From: Streptomyces sp. BHT-5-2
Lineage (GTDB): Bacteria > Actinomycetota > Actinomycetes > Streptomycetales > Streptomycetaceae
NCBI RefSeq assembly: GCF_019774615.1
Contig: NZ_CP081496.1
Span: forward strand, 4,774,001-4,838,000
Length of the DNA stretch: 64,000 bases
Direction: 5' to 3'
The position numbers and the translations under genes were made by a program. The notes under the pieces were generated by a model. The model had not been told where the DNA came from and ran no database searches. It was given only the letters and a program-made list of their open reading frames with translations. Positions 17,258-24,574 of this stretch are shown in pieces; position 1 is the first letter of the stretch; each line of letters begins with the position of its first letter.

Positions 17258-18994
17258 TCAGCCGTGCCTGCGGGGTGCGCAACCGGCCGCCGGGGCAGCG
17301 GTGTTGAGATGCTCCGGGGTGCCGGGCAGGCGCTCCTTGCGGACGAAGGCACGGCGCAGGGCGTGGTAGGGGGCGCCCGGGTCGGCGAACGTGCGCTGCA
17401 TTCGGGCCAGTTCGTCCGCCCGGTAGGCGGCGAGCGGGCGCCGTGCCTCGTCGCCCTCCCGGCGGTCCTTCTTGGCGGCGATCCGCGAGGGGACGCCGGG
17501 TGAGGCGGCGAGCCGGCGGGCGAGGGTCCGGGTGCGGTCGCCGAAGTCCTGTGCGGTGCAGTCGATGATCCGGTCGACCAGGCCGAGCCGCTGCCCGTGC
17601 GCCGCGGTGAGCGGCAGGGCGCGGTCCATCAGCCGGGCGGCGGTCTGCGGACCGACCCGGCGGGGCAGGGAGTACGTCCAGTATTCCGAGCCGTAGAGCC
17701 CCATCAGCCGGTAGTGCGGGTTGAGGACGGCGGCGTGCCGGCACCAGACCTCGTCGGCGGCGAGCGCCAGCATCGCGCCGCCGGCCGCCGCGTTGCCGCC
17801 GAGGGCGGCGACCACCAGTCGGTCGGTGGTGGTCAGCACGGCGTGCACCAGGTCGTCGATGGCGTTGATGTTGGCCAAGGACTCGGCCGCGGGGTCGGCG
17901 GCGGCCTCGATGACGTTGAGGTGGATGCCGTTGGAGAAGAAGTCCCGCTGTCCGCCGAGCACCAGCACGGAGGTGGGCCGGGTGCAGGCGTGGCGGTAGG
18001 CGGCCAGCAGCCGGCGGCAGTGGTCGGTGCTCATCGCCCCGCCGGGGAACGAGAAGCGGAGGAATCCGGCCGGTCCGTCCTCGTGGTAGCGGATGTCGGT
18101 CCAGGTGCGCGGGGCGCCGTCGGCGGCTTCCAGGGGGGCGGGGATCTCGGGCAGCGGCGGGAGCCGGTCGCCCAGGGCGAGGGTGGCGGGCAGTCTGACG
18201 GTGGCGGGCCCGCCGGGGGTGCGGGCCGGGCGGAGTTCGGGGATCCAGACGGCGCCGTCGGCGGTGGCCCGGCAGAGCGCGCCGTGGCGGGTGGCGAGCA
18301 GTTCGCCGGGGCGGCCGGTGAGGGTGTCCTCGGGGTGGCCGCCGTGCAGGAACCAGGTCCCGCCGAGGAGTTCGTCCCGTACACCGGGGCGGGAGTCGGC
18401 GGCCCTCAGGGTGCGCAGGACGGTCTCGGTGGGGTCCGTCGCCCAGTCGATGCGGCGGTCGTCCTGGCGGAGCGGTGGCCGGGGGCGGCCGAGGAGCCGG
18501 GCTGCGGGCAGTACGTGCTGCGGTTCCGGGCGGTGGCTGCCGGCGGCGAAGCGGTCGACGGCGGTCAGCAGTGCCTCGATGGCCGCGTCGGCGATCTCGT
18601 TGCGGTACAGGTCGCTCTTGCCGACGGCCGGGACGGGGCACTCGGCCGTCGCCCAGATGTCGCCGGCGTCCATCTCCTCGTCGGCCTGGAGGACGGTGAC
18701 GCCCCAGCGCTCCGCGCCCAGGTGGACGGCCCAGTCGACCGAGGACGGGCCGCGGTCGCCGAGCGGGCCGGGGTGGACGATCAGGCAGGGCCGGGTCGAC
18801 CAGACCTCGCGCGGGACGGCGGTGGTGAGCATCGGCGCGACGATCAGGTCGGGGGCGTGCCGGGGCACCAGGGCGGCCAGTGGCGTCCCGCGGGTGACCA
18901 GTTCGACGCCGAGGCGGTGTCCGCGGTCGGCGAGTTCGGCGTAGGCGCGCTGCGTCAGGCTGTTGAAGGCGTCGGCGAGGAGCAGGATGCGCAC
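17258..18994 (-). CDS. hypX: HypX-like formyltransferase / enoyl-CoA hydratase fusion
   Basis: 578 aa from a GTG with AGGGA upstream. The N-terminal formyltransferase-like domain (about 1-165) carries the HypX form of the active site, VHPGPLGDRGPSSVDWAV and DEEMDAGDIWA. A linker domain (about 175-270) precedes a crotonase-fold domain (about 280-520) with the HypX-specific GGQRDFFSNGIHLNVIEAA, GGNAAAGGAMLALAADEVW and NPHYRLMGLYGSEYWTY. HypX makes the CO ligand for [NiFe]-hydrogenase from formyl-tetrahydrofolate in aerobes. No hydrogenase or other hyp gene occurs in this window. Instead it is divergent from a repeat-containing peptide gene, so it may have been recruited as a tailoring enzyme; alternatively it serves a hydrogenase encoded elsewhere. 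Confidence 0.9.
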   Translation of the reverse strand: MRILLLADAFNSLTQRAYAELADRGHRLGVELVTRGTPLAALVPRHAPDLIVAPMLTTAVPREVWSTRPCLIVHPGPLGDRGPSSVDWAVHLGAERWGVTVLQADEEMDAGDIWATAECPVPAVGKSDLYRNEIADAAIEALLTAVDRFAAGSHRPEPQHVLPAARLLGRPRPPLRQDDRRIDWATDPTETVLRTLRAADSRPGVRDELLGGTWFLHGGHPEDTLTGRPGELLATRHGALCRATADGAVWIPELRPARTPGGPATVRLPATLALGDRLPPLPEIPAPLEAADGAPRTWTDIRYHEDGPAGFLRFSFPGGAMSTDHCRRLLAAYRHACTRPTSVLVLGGQRDFFSNGIHLNVIEAAADPAAESLANINAIDDLVHAVLTTTDRLVVAALGGNAAAGGAMLALAADEVWCRHAAVLNPHYRLMGLYGSEYWTYSLPRRVGPQTAARLMDRALPLTAAHGQRLGLVDRIIDCTAQDFGDRTRTLARRLAASPGVPSRIAAKKDRREGDEARRPLAAYRADELARMQRTFADPGAPYHALRRAFVRKERLPGTPEHLNTAAPAAGCAPRRHG

Positions 18995-19136
18995 GGCGGG
19001 CTCCCTGGGGTGGCTGGGGGCGGTGGACGGTCGTGATCGTTACTCGTGCGCGGCGGCCGGGCGGTGGACCCGCCAGGCAGGTCACCCGATAGCGTCCGGT
19101 CCGCGCCCGCCGGGCGGCGGACCCCGATCAGGCACT

Positions 19137-19149
19137 TGACGGTTCGTCA
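19137..19149. promoter_or_regulatory. Small inverted repeat in the hypX/peptide intergenic region
   Basis: TGACG-GTT-CGTCA is a 5-bp inverted repeat with a 3-nt spacer. It shares TGACGGTT with the repeat in front of the winged-helix gene (16419), so both may be sites for that regulator. It lies about 95 nt before the TTGACA promoter of the peptide and about 140 nt before the hypX start. Confidence 0.35.
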
Positions 19150-19236
19150 GAAAGTTCCGCGCCCTGTCGACGTGGCGGGATTCCGCCAAAGTTGGCGCGC
19201 CGAGCCGCGTTCCCGACATCCCCATATTGCCTTTCA

Positions 19237-19266
19237 TTGACATTCACTTGGCGATCCTTTTACTTT
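19237..19266 (+). promoter_or_regulatory. Promoter of the K-x-G-C-I-S repeat peptide
   Basis: A consensus -35 TTGACA (19237-19242) and TACTTT (19261-19266) are separated by 18 nt, inside an unusually AT-rich patch (a run of seven T follows). The predicted start is near 19273, giving a leader of about 70 nt before the peptide ATG. It is one of the best SigA-type promoters I see in the window, as expected for a highly expressed precursor. Confidence 0.65.
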
Positions 19267-19345
19267 TTTCGGTGCGTCGACACCGGCGCAGGTCAGCACC
19301 GCGACACCGAGTGCCGTCCCCCTTCCCACACCTTTGGAGGTCCCC

Positions 19346-19510
19346 ATGGAGCAGCTCATCAAGAAGATGGCCCAGGACGACGTCTGGCAGAGCTGGGTGG
19401 CCGCCAACTCCGCCGGGCCGGACCCGCGGACGGCGAAGAACGGCTGCATCAGCGCCGCGCCCAAGGCCGGCTGCATCAGCGCGACCCCCAAGGACGGCTG
19501 CATCTCCTGA
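19346..19510 (+). CDS. Candidate RiPP precursor peptide, 54 aa, three K-x-G-C-I-S core repeats
   Basis: Strong ribosome-binding site TTGGAGG 5 nt before the ATG. Residues 1-30 look like a leader: an amphipathic helix (MEQLIKKMAQDDVWQSWVAA) then NSAGPDPRTA. Residues 31-54 contain K-x-G-C-I-S three times with a 9-residue period, separated by A-A-P and A-T-P. The three x residues are N, A and D, and the protein ends exactly on the third Ser. The only cysteines are the three repeat cysteines (34, 43, 52). Such leader-plus-repeated-core architecture is typical of ribosomal natural-product precursors. A terminator-like hairpin separates it from the downstream adenylating enzyme, and hypX is divergent. 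I do not recognise the sequence from any described class. The alternative is a small metal- or thiol-binding peptide. Confidence 0.85.
   Translation: MEQLIKKMAQDDVWQSWVAANSAGPDPRTAKNGCISAAPKAGCISATPKDGCIS
19436..19507 (+). repeat. 27-nt tandem coding repeat (2.7 copies) in the peptide core
   Basis: Units 19436-19462, 19463-19489 and 19490-19507 each begin AAG-N-N-N-GGC-TGC-ATC. Codons for G, C and I are identical in all units (GGC TGC ATC), and Ser is AGC, AGC, TCC. The third unit stops after Ser. Near-identical codons indicate recent duplication of a core unit. Confidence 0.9.
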
Positions 19511-19531
19511 CACCCGGCCGCCCCCGGCGGG

Positions 19532-19559
19532 CCGGCGGCGGCCACTCCCCCGCCGCCGG
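19532..19559 (+). terminator. Hairpin between the peptide gene and the adenylating enzyme (attenuator-like)
   Basis: CCGGCGGCGG (19532-19541) pairs perfectly with CCGCCGCCGG (19550-19559) around an 8-nt loop, 22 nt after the peptide stop. This placement, in a 119-nt gap within a same-strand gene set, is the usual device for making more precursor than enzyme. Confidence 0.55.
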
Positions 19560-19629
19560 TCCGCCGACGGGCGCCCGCACCCGACGTCCGCGCGGTTCCC
19601 GTCCGCGCACCCCGACCCGAGGTATCCCA

Positions 19630-20871
19630 TTGGAAGGCCAGCCGACCGCCGAGGTCATCGAGCAGATCCGCGACATCCCGCTCTACCGCGCCGCCCTGGC
19701 GAAGGGCCACTTCCCGGTGCTGGAGAAGCCGGAGATCGCCCGCGGCTTCCCCGACAACTGGATGACTCCCCACCTGGCCGCCGCGCTGGAGTCCGGCGAG
19801 GCCGAGTTCGTGCTCTCCACCGGCACCAACCACGCCCGGATGCAGCTCATCCGCCCCCCGTACTTCCTGCTGCACTCCTACTACGAGCTGTGGAGCGAGC
19901 ACCCGGACCTCGCCGCCACCTGGGACGCCGGTTGCCGCCGCGTCACACTGACCACCGTCCTGGCGACGGAGCACGTCGCGCGGGTCAACGCGGCCCGGCG
20001 CGGCGCCCCGCCCGACCCCGTGCCCGCCCTCGACGAGCGCCGGCTCGACGACCGCACCTGCTATGTGAACCTGCGGCTCGACCCGGCACTGTGGAGCCGC
20101 GACGACGTCGTGCGCATGCTGGACGAGATCCGCCTCGCCCAGGAGGCCCACCCTCAGGGCTGGTACCACCTCGACTGCTCCGGATACCACCTGGCCCATC
20201 TGGTCCGGAAGATCGGCGGCTGGGGCCTGTGGGACGACTTCCCGCCGCCCGCCAGCATCGTCCACGCCTACGAGTACACGCCGGTGAACGTGCGGCGCTT
20301 CCTGCACCAGCACTTCGCCTGCCCGATCATCGACCTCTTCGGCAGCACCGAACTCGGCTACCTCTACTCCAGCGACCGCCGCGGCAACTACCGGCCGCAC
20401 CTGGACAGGACGAGCGTCGAACTCCACCCCGTCGCCCCGGACAGCCCGCTGTACCACCTCGTCGTCACCAGTGTGCGCAATCCCTACATGCCACTGGTCC
20501 GCTACCGCTCGGGCGACTGCGTGCGCACCACGGACGGTTCCCCCGACCCGGAACGGATCGCCCAGTTCTGCGGCCGCCAGAAGGAGTTGCTGGAGACCCG
20601 GCACGGCCCGGTCGCCCAGGGCGACCTCGACCGGTGCATCGGCGAGGCCACCCCGCACGTCTTCGTCCATCAACTGCGGCTGGTGGGCGGCACCGAGGCC
20701 CGCCTGGCCTACACCACCTTCCACGGCGCGCCCCTGGGCCCGGCCGAGACCACCGCGCTGGAACGCAGCATCTCCGAACTCGTCGACCGGCGCTGCCGGC
20801 TCGACCACCGACCGCACATCCCCATCGGCAGGTCCGGGAAGTACTCCTGGCTCGCGAGAGGAGAGGCATGA
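19630..20871 (+). CDS. PaaK/LuxE-like AMP-forming (ANL superfamily) ligase
   Basis: 413 aa. No ATG or GTG suits the start; the TTG at 19630 has GAGG 7 nt upstream and gives the first folded residues (LEGQPTAEVIEQIRDIPLYRAAL). The P-loop-like VLSTGTNHARMQLIRPPYF, the A5-type motif IDLFGSTELGYLYSSD, the A7-type VRYRSGDCVRTTDG and the C-terminal lysine motif GRSGKYSWL mark an adenylate-forming enzyme of the phenylacetate-CoA ligase/CapK group. It would activate a carboxylate as an acyl-AMP. In this locus the likely substrate is a peptide carboxylate or a small acid joined to the peptide (inference). No carrier domain is present. Its stop overlaps the next gene by 4 nt (ATGA). Confidence 0.8.
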   Translation: MEGQPTAEVIEQIRDIPLYRAALAKGHFPVLEKPEIARGFPDNWMTPHLAAALESGEAEFVLSTGTNHARMQLIRPPYFLLHSYYELWSEHPDLAATWDAGCRRVTLTTVLATEHVARVNAARRGAPPDPVPALDERRLDDRTCYVNLRLDPALWSRDDVVRMLDEIRLAQEAHPQGWYHLDCSGYHLAHLVRKIGGWGLWDDFPPPASIVHAYEYTPVNVRRFLHQHFACPIIDLFGSTELGYLYSSDRRGNYRPHLDRTSVELHPVAPDSPLYHLVVTSVRNPYMPLVRYRSGDCVRTTDGSPDPERIAQFCGRQKELLETRHGPVAQGDLDRCIGEATPHVFVHQLRLVGGTEARLAYTTFHGAPLGPAETTALERSISELVDRRCRLDHRPHIPIGRSGKYSWLARGEA

Positions 20872-21398
20872 GGCACCGGACCGCGCCCACAGCCACGGGG
20901 CGGGTGGTGACCGCCGAGGACCTCCGGGACCTCCTCGGGGCACCGCTGCACGCCGAAGTCGTCGCACATTTCCGGCAACGGACCGACGCACCACCGGAGT
21001 TCGTGGCCCGCCAGGTCACCGAGTGCCTGCGCCACCTCTATCTCGTCTCCCGGTATCCCGACCTGCTCGGTGGGCTGTTCCTGCCCGTCGAGCAGGACAT
21101 CGACGAGATCTGGCACTACCTCATCCTGCAGACCCGCGAGTACCGCGCGCTGTGCGAGGAACGGCTCCCGGGCCGGTACTTCGTCGAACACCGCAGCATC
21201 GGCTACGAGGCGTACCAGCGGGAGCCGGGCCGCGAGCAGGTCCTGGAGGAGGCACTGCGCTGGATCCCGCTGTACTGCCGGGAGTTCGGGCCGTTCGACG
21301 AGGGCGCGCTGCCGCACTGGACCGTCGTCCGCTTCCTGCACCGGCGGATGGGGCTGTCCCTGGCGGAGATCGCGGCGCTGGAGCCGCTGTCCGCATGA
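20868..21398 (+). CDS. GRDP-like (glycine-rich-domain-protein family) small protein
   Basis: 176 aa; the ATG overlaps the ligase stop and has GAGAGGAGAGG upstream. The signature is VEQDIDEIWHYLILQTREYRALCEERLPGRYFVEHRS, which matches the (V/I)DE-x-WH-x-x-I-L-x-T-x-x-Y motif of the GRDP/DUF1399-like family seen in plants and bacteria. His and other polar residues there may bind metal or ligand, but no activity is established that I know of. A later region (EALRWIPLYCREFGPFDEGALPHWT) is also polar-aromatic. Tight coupling to the ligase suggests it works on the same product. The MFS remnant starts inside its stop codon. Confidence 0.7.
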   Translation: MRHRTAPTATGRVVTAEDLRDLLGAPLHAEVVAHFRQRTDAPPEFVARQVTECLRHLYLVSRYPDLLGGLFLPVEQDIDEIWHYLILQTREYRALCEERLPGRYFVEHRSIGYEAYQREPGREQVLEEALRWIPLYCREFGPFDEGALPHWTVVRFLHRRMGLSLAEIAALEPLSA

Positions 21399-21744
21399 GT
21401 GGTGCCGCACCGCGGCGGCCGCCGGCCGTGCTGGTGCTCTCGCAGGTGCTCAGCGCGGCGGGCCCGGCGGCCGGGATCACGGTCGACGTGCCCGGTGCGC
21501 TGTTCACCGCCGGTTCGGCGCTGGGCGCCGCGGGCCGCTGCCGCCGGCTCGCCGGGCCACGCCCCAGGGGCCGGCGGACGTCGGCATCGCGCTGGCCGGT
21601 GCGACCGGCGGGACGGCCTCCGGTCCGGTGGTGGCCGCGAGCGGATTCCCGGTGCCGGCGCTGGGCCGCGGGGCGCTCGCGGCGGTGGTGGTGCCTGTGG
21701 CGCTGCTCGCCGCACGGGGTGCCGGCGCTCCTCGAGAATCCTGA
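21395..21744 (+). pseudogene. Decayed MFS exporter gene at the end of the peptide operon
   Basis: The ATG overlaps the previous stop (ATGA), and the reading frame opens like an actinobacterial MFS pump (PAVLVLSQVLSAAGPAAGITV). It then jumps to PGALFTAGSALGAAG and loses the frame. A second frame from about 21560 to the TGA at 21742-21744 reads like the last helices of the same type of pump (VGIALAGATGGTASGPVVAASGF, then GALAAVVVPVALLAARGAGA). An intact pump would be about 400 aa; most of the middle is missing and there is at least one frameshift. The locus therefore once had a translationally coupled exporter. Confidence 0.7.
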
Positions 21745-21981
21745 GAAAGCACGCAACATGGCGTCATTTCTCGTTTTCCTGCTGGAAACCTGGCTGCCGC
21801 ACCATGAGAGGGCGGTTCTGGGACGACGCGTTCGGCGCTCGGCGCACGCGACCGGAGCCGCGCCCCGACGACCAGGCCCGTGCCCGACGACGGCCGGCCG
21901 CGCTCACGGCCCGCCGCGGCCCCCACCCCTGACGAACGACCGAACGGCCCCCGGCGACACGGGACGAAGCGGAGGACGACG

Positions 21982-22395
21982 ATGCGGAAGGACACCGGGA
22001 CACCGGGGCGGCGCCCCCGGATACCGGCCCTGTGCCGTCTGCCACTGATCGCCCTCGCCGTCGTCCTGACGTTCCTGCTCGGCGCGGCGGCCCCGGCGTC
22101 CGCGGCCGGTTGCGGCCGCCCGGCTTCCCCTGCGGCCGGTTCCACCGGTTCCCCGGCCGCCGCGAACGCAAACTCCGAGGAGGAGAAGCACTCCAAGCGC
22201 GAGACCGAGCGCGGCCGCCCCCGGCGGACGACGCCGGCCGCGGAAGGACTCCCGGCCACCCGGCGCGCGCTGCCGCCGTCCCTCGGCGGCACCGCCGGCG
22301 ACGGGAGGCCGGGGCGGATTCCGGCCGGCCGCGGTGCGTCGCCCGCCGACAGACCGGCCCAACTCCCCGTACTCCACTGCGTCTTCCGCTGCTGA
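21982..22395 (+). CDS. Predicted secreted protein of unknown function, 137 aa
   Basis: The ATG has GGAGGA about 5 nt upstream. An arginine-rich n-region (MRKDTGTPGRRPRI) is followed by a hydrophobic helix (LPLIALAVVLTFLLGAAAP) and a signal peptidase I site ASAA near residue 40. The mature part is proline/serine/glycine-rich and basic, with no recognisable domain; it ends in LHCVFRC with two cysteines. It lies 100 nt before the carbonic anhydrase gene. The low-complexity composition makes an erroneous call possible, but the start signals and signal peptide are good. Confidence 0.5.
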   Translation: MRKDTGTPGRRPRIPALCRLPLIALAVVLTFLLGAAAPASAAGCGRPASPAAGSTGSPAAANANSEEEKHSKRETERGRPRRTTPAAEGLPATRRALPPSLGGTAGDGRPGRIPAGRGASPADRPAQLPVLHCVFRC

Positions 22396-22497
22396 GCGGG
22401 CCCGTGGCGGGCGACGGCCCCGCGCCGCGCCCGCCCCCCGTGCCGCACATCCTCGCCATCCCCACGGTGGCATCACTCTTCAGCAGGAGACCTCCTC

Positions 22498-23100
22498 GTG
22501 GAGACCTTCATTCAGCACGCCCGGGGCCTGACCGCCCGTATCGCCGCGCAGCCCGAGGACCAGGAGTCCTTCGGCCGGCTGGCGGCCGGCCAGTCCCCCC
22601 TCGCCCTGTTCATCACCTGCTCCGACTCCCGGGTCGTCCCGTCCCTGATCACGGGCGCACGCCCCGGAGAACTCTTCGAACTCCGCACGGCGGGCAACGC
22701 CGTGCCCGTCCACCAGGAAGGCATGGCGGCCGGCGCGGAGGCCGCCACCATCGAGTACGCGATGCGGGTCCTGCGGGTCGCCGACATCATCGTCTGCGGC
22801 CACTCGCACTGCGGCGCGGTCGGCGCCCGGGCCCGCGGCGAGGACCTGACCGGGGCGCCCGCCGTCCGCGACTGGCTCACCCGCCAACTCTCCGACGAAC
22901 TCCCGGGCGACGACGGGCCGGCCGTCACCAAGGCCGTGCAGCGCCATGTGTGCCGGCAGCTGGACCGGCTGGGCGGCCATCCGTGTGTGCGGGAGCGGCT
23001 GGACGCCGGCGAGGTGCGGCTGCACGGCTGGTTCTACGAGGTGCACACCGGGTCGGTGTCGGTGTACCGGCCGGCCGTCGACGCGTTCCTCCCCCTGTGA
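22498..23100 (+). CDS. Beta-class carbonic anhydrase
   Basis: 200 aa from the GTG with AGGAG 8 nt upstream. The zinc ligands are visible: CSDSR (FITCSDSRVVPSLI) and HSHCGA (VCGHSHCGAVGA), plus the catalytic Asp-Arg dyad in CSDSR. It interconverts CO2 and bicarbonate. It is followed after 16 nt by a SulP transporter, a pairing that suggests bicarbonate supply or pH control. The length is normal for the Can/CynT type. Confidence 0.95.
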   Translation: METFIQHARGLTARIAAQPEDQESFGRLAAGQSPLALFITCSDSRVVPSLITGARPGELFELRTAGNAVPVHQEGMAAGAEAATIEYAMRVLRVADIIVCGHSHCGAVGARARGEDLTGAPAVRDWLTRQLSDELPGDDGPAVTKAVQRHVCRQLDRLGGHPCVRERLDAGEVRLHGWFYEVHTGSVSVYRPAVDAFLPL

Positions 23101-23116
23101 AGGCGAGCTGTACGTG

Positions 23117-24571
23117 ATGAAGCGTTTTCCTTTCCTCCGGGCGGACTTCACCGCCTCCCTCGTCGTCTTCCTGGTAGCCGTCCCGCTGTGCGTGGGCGTG
23201 GCGGTGGCCTCCGGTGTGCCGGCCGAACTGGGCCTGGTCACCGGCATCGTCGGCGGGCTGGTCACCGGGCTGCTGCCCGGCAGCAGCCTCCAGGTCAGCG
23301 GCCCCGCCGCCGGTCTGACGGTGCTGGTCTTCGAAGCGGTCAAGGAGTACGGACTGGGCGCGCTGGGCGCCCTGGTCCTGGCCGCCGGACTGTTCCAACT
23401 GGCCATGGGTGCACTCAAGTTGGGACGCTGGTTCCGGGCCATCTCGGTCGCGGTGGTGCAGGGCATGCTGGCGGGCATCGGGCTGGTCCTGATCACGGGG
23501 CAGCTCTACGCGCTGGCGGACGCCAAGGCGCCGGGCAGCGGACTGGCCAACATCGGGGCGCTGCCGCCGCTGGTGCTGGACACCGCTCGCTCCGGTACCG
23601 CGCTGACGGCGCTCGCCATCGGCGCCGGCACCGTCGCCGTCCTGGTGCTGTGGCCCCGGTGGCGACCCGCGGCGCGGGTGCTGCCGGCCCCGTTGGCGGC
23701 GGTCGCGCTGGCCACCGTCACGGTCGGGGTGCTGGATCTGCCGGTGGCCCGGGTCCGGGTCAGCGGCCTGCTGGACGCGATCCAGCCGCCCGGGTTCGCC
23801 GACATCGGCCGGCTGACCGAACTCGGCGCGCTGGGCACGGTGTTGGCGTTCGCGCTGATCGCGTCGGCCGAGTCGCTGTTCAGCGCGGCGGCGGTCGACC
23901 GGCTGCACGACGGGCCGCGCACCGACTACGACCGGGAGCTGATGGCACAGGGTGCCGGCAACGCGCTGTGCGGGGCGCTGGGCGCGCTGCCGATGACGGC
24001 GGTGATCGTGCGCAGTGCCGCCAACGTCCAGGCGGGGGCGCGGAGCAAGGCGTCCCGGGTGCTGCACGGGGTGTGGCTGCTGCTGTTCGCGGCGGCGTTC
24101 CCGGCGGCGCTCGGTGTGGTGCCGGTCGCGGCGCTGGCCGGTGTACTGGTGCACGCGGGCTGGAAGCTGATACCGCTGCGGGAGCTGCGGCCGCTGTGGC
24201 GGTCGCATCGCGGTGAGGCGGTGGTGCTGTGTGTGACCGCGCTGGCCATCGTGACGGTGAACATGTTCGAGGGCGTGCTGATCGGTCTGCTGCTGGCCGT
24301 CGCCAAGACCGCCTGGGAGACCTCCCAGGCGCATCTGGAGATCCACGTGCCCAGCGTGCCGGGTCCGGTGCAGGTGCGTGCGGTCGGCAATGCCACCTTC
24401 CTGCGACTGCCCAAGCTCCTCGACCAGTTGGAGACGCTGCCCGCGGACCGGGACGTGGAGCTCGACCTGAGCGGGCTGCGGCATATGGACCACGCCTGCC
24501 AGGCGGCCCTGGCGAACTGGGCCGAGCAGCACCGCCGCAGCCGGAGCCGGGCGGTCGAACCGGTCTCGTGA
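23117..24571 (+). CDS. SulP-family anion transporter with STAS domain
   Basis: 484 aa; the ATG at 23117 (GTG at 23114 also in frame). About 11-12 hydrophobic segments begin with FLRADFTASLVVFLVAVPLCVGVAVASGVP, and the family motif LLPGSSLQVSGPAAGLTV is present. A shortened STAS domain occupies about 405-475 (ATFLRLPKLLDQLETLP; DLSGLRHMDHACQAALANWA). Because the gene is immediately downstream of a carbonic anhydrase, bicarbonate is a better substrate guess than sulfate. This follows the known SulP-CA (BicA-like) association and is inference here. Confidence 0.92.
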   Translation: MKRFPFLRADFTASLVVFLVAVPLCVGVAVASGVPAELGLVTGIVGGLVTGLLPGSSLQVSGPAAGLTVLVFEAVKEYGLGALGALVLAAGLFQLAMGALKLGRWFRAISVAVVQGMLAGIGLVLITGQLYALADAKAPGSGLANIGALPPLVLDTARSGTALTALAIGAGTVAVLVLWPRWRPAARVLPAPLAAVALATVTVGVLDLPVARVRVSGLLDAIQPPGFADIGRLTELGALGTVLAFALIASAESLFSAAAVDRLHDGPRTDYDRELMAQGAGNALCGALGALPMTAVIVRSAANVQAGARSKASRVLHGVWLLLFAAAFPAALGVVPVAALAGVLVHAGWKLIPLRELRPLWRSHRGEAVVLCVTALAIVTVNMFEGVLIGLLLAVAKTAWETSQAHLEIHVPSVPGPVQVRAVGNATFLRLPKLLDQLETLPADRDVELDLSGLRHMDHACQAALANWAEQHRRSRSRAVEPVS

Positions 24572-24574
24572 CGC

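Noticed and set aside
19346..19510. Calling the repeat peptide a PEARL-type scaffold (TglA/AmmA-like) or a mycofactocin precursor
   Set aside because: Those pathways need a peptide-aminoacyl-tRNA ligase or MftC-type radical SAM enzyme, none of which is in the window, and the C-terminal sequences do not match.
21982..22395. Treating the 137-aa secreted protein as a second precursor of the repeat-peptide locus
   Set aside because: It has a signal peptide and a low-complexity mature part with no repeats, and lies beyond the MFS remnant with its own ribosome-binding site.
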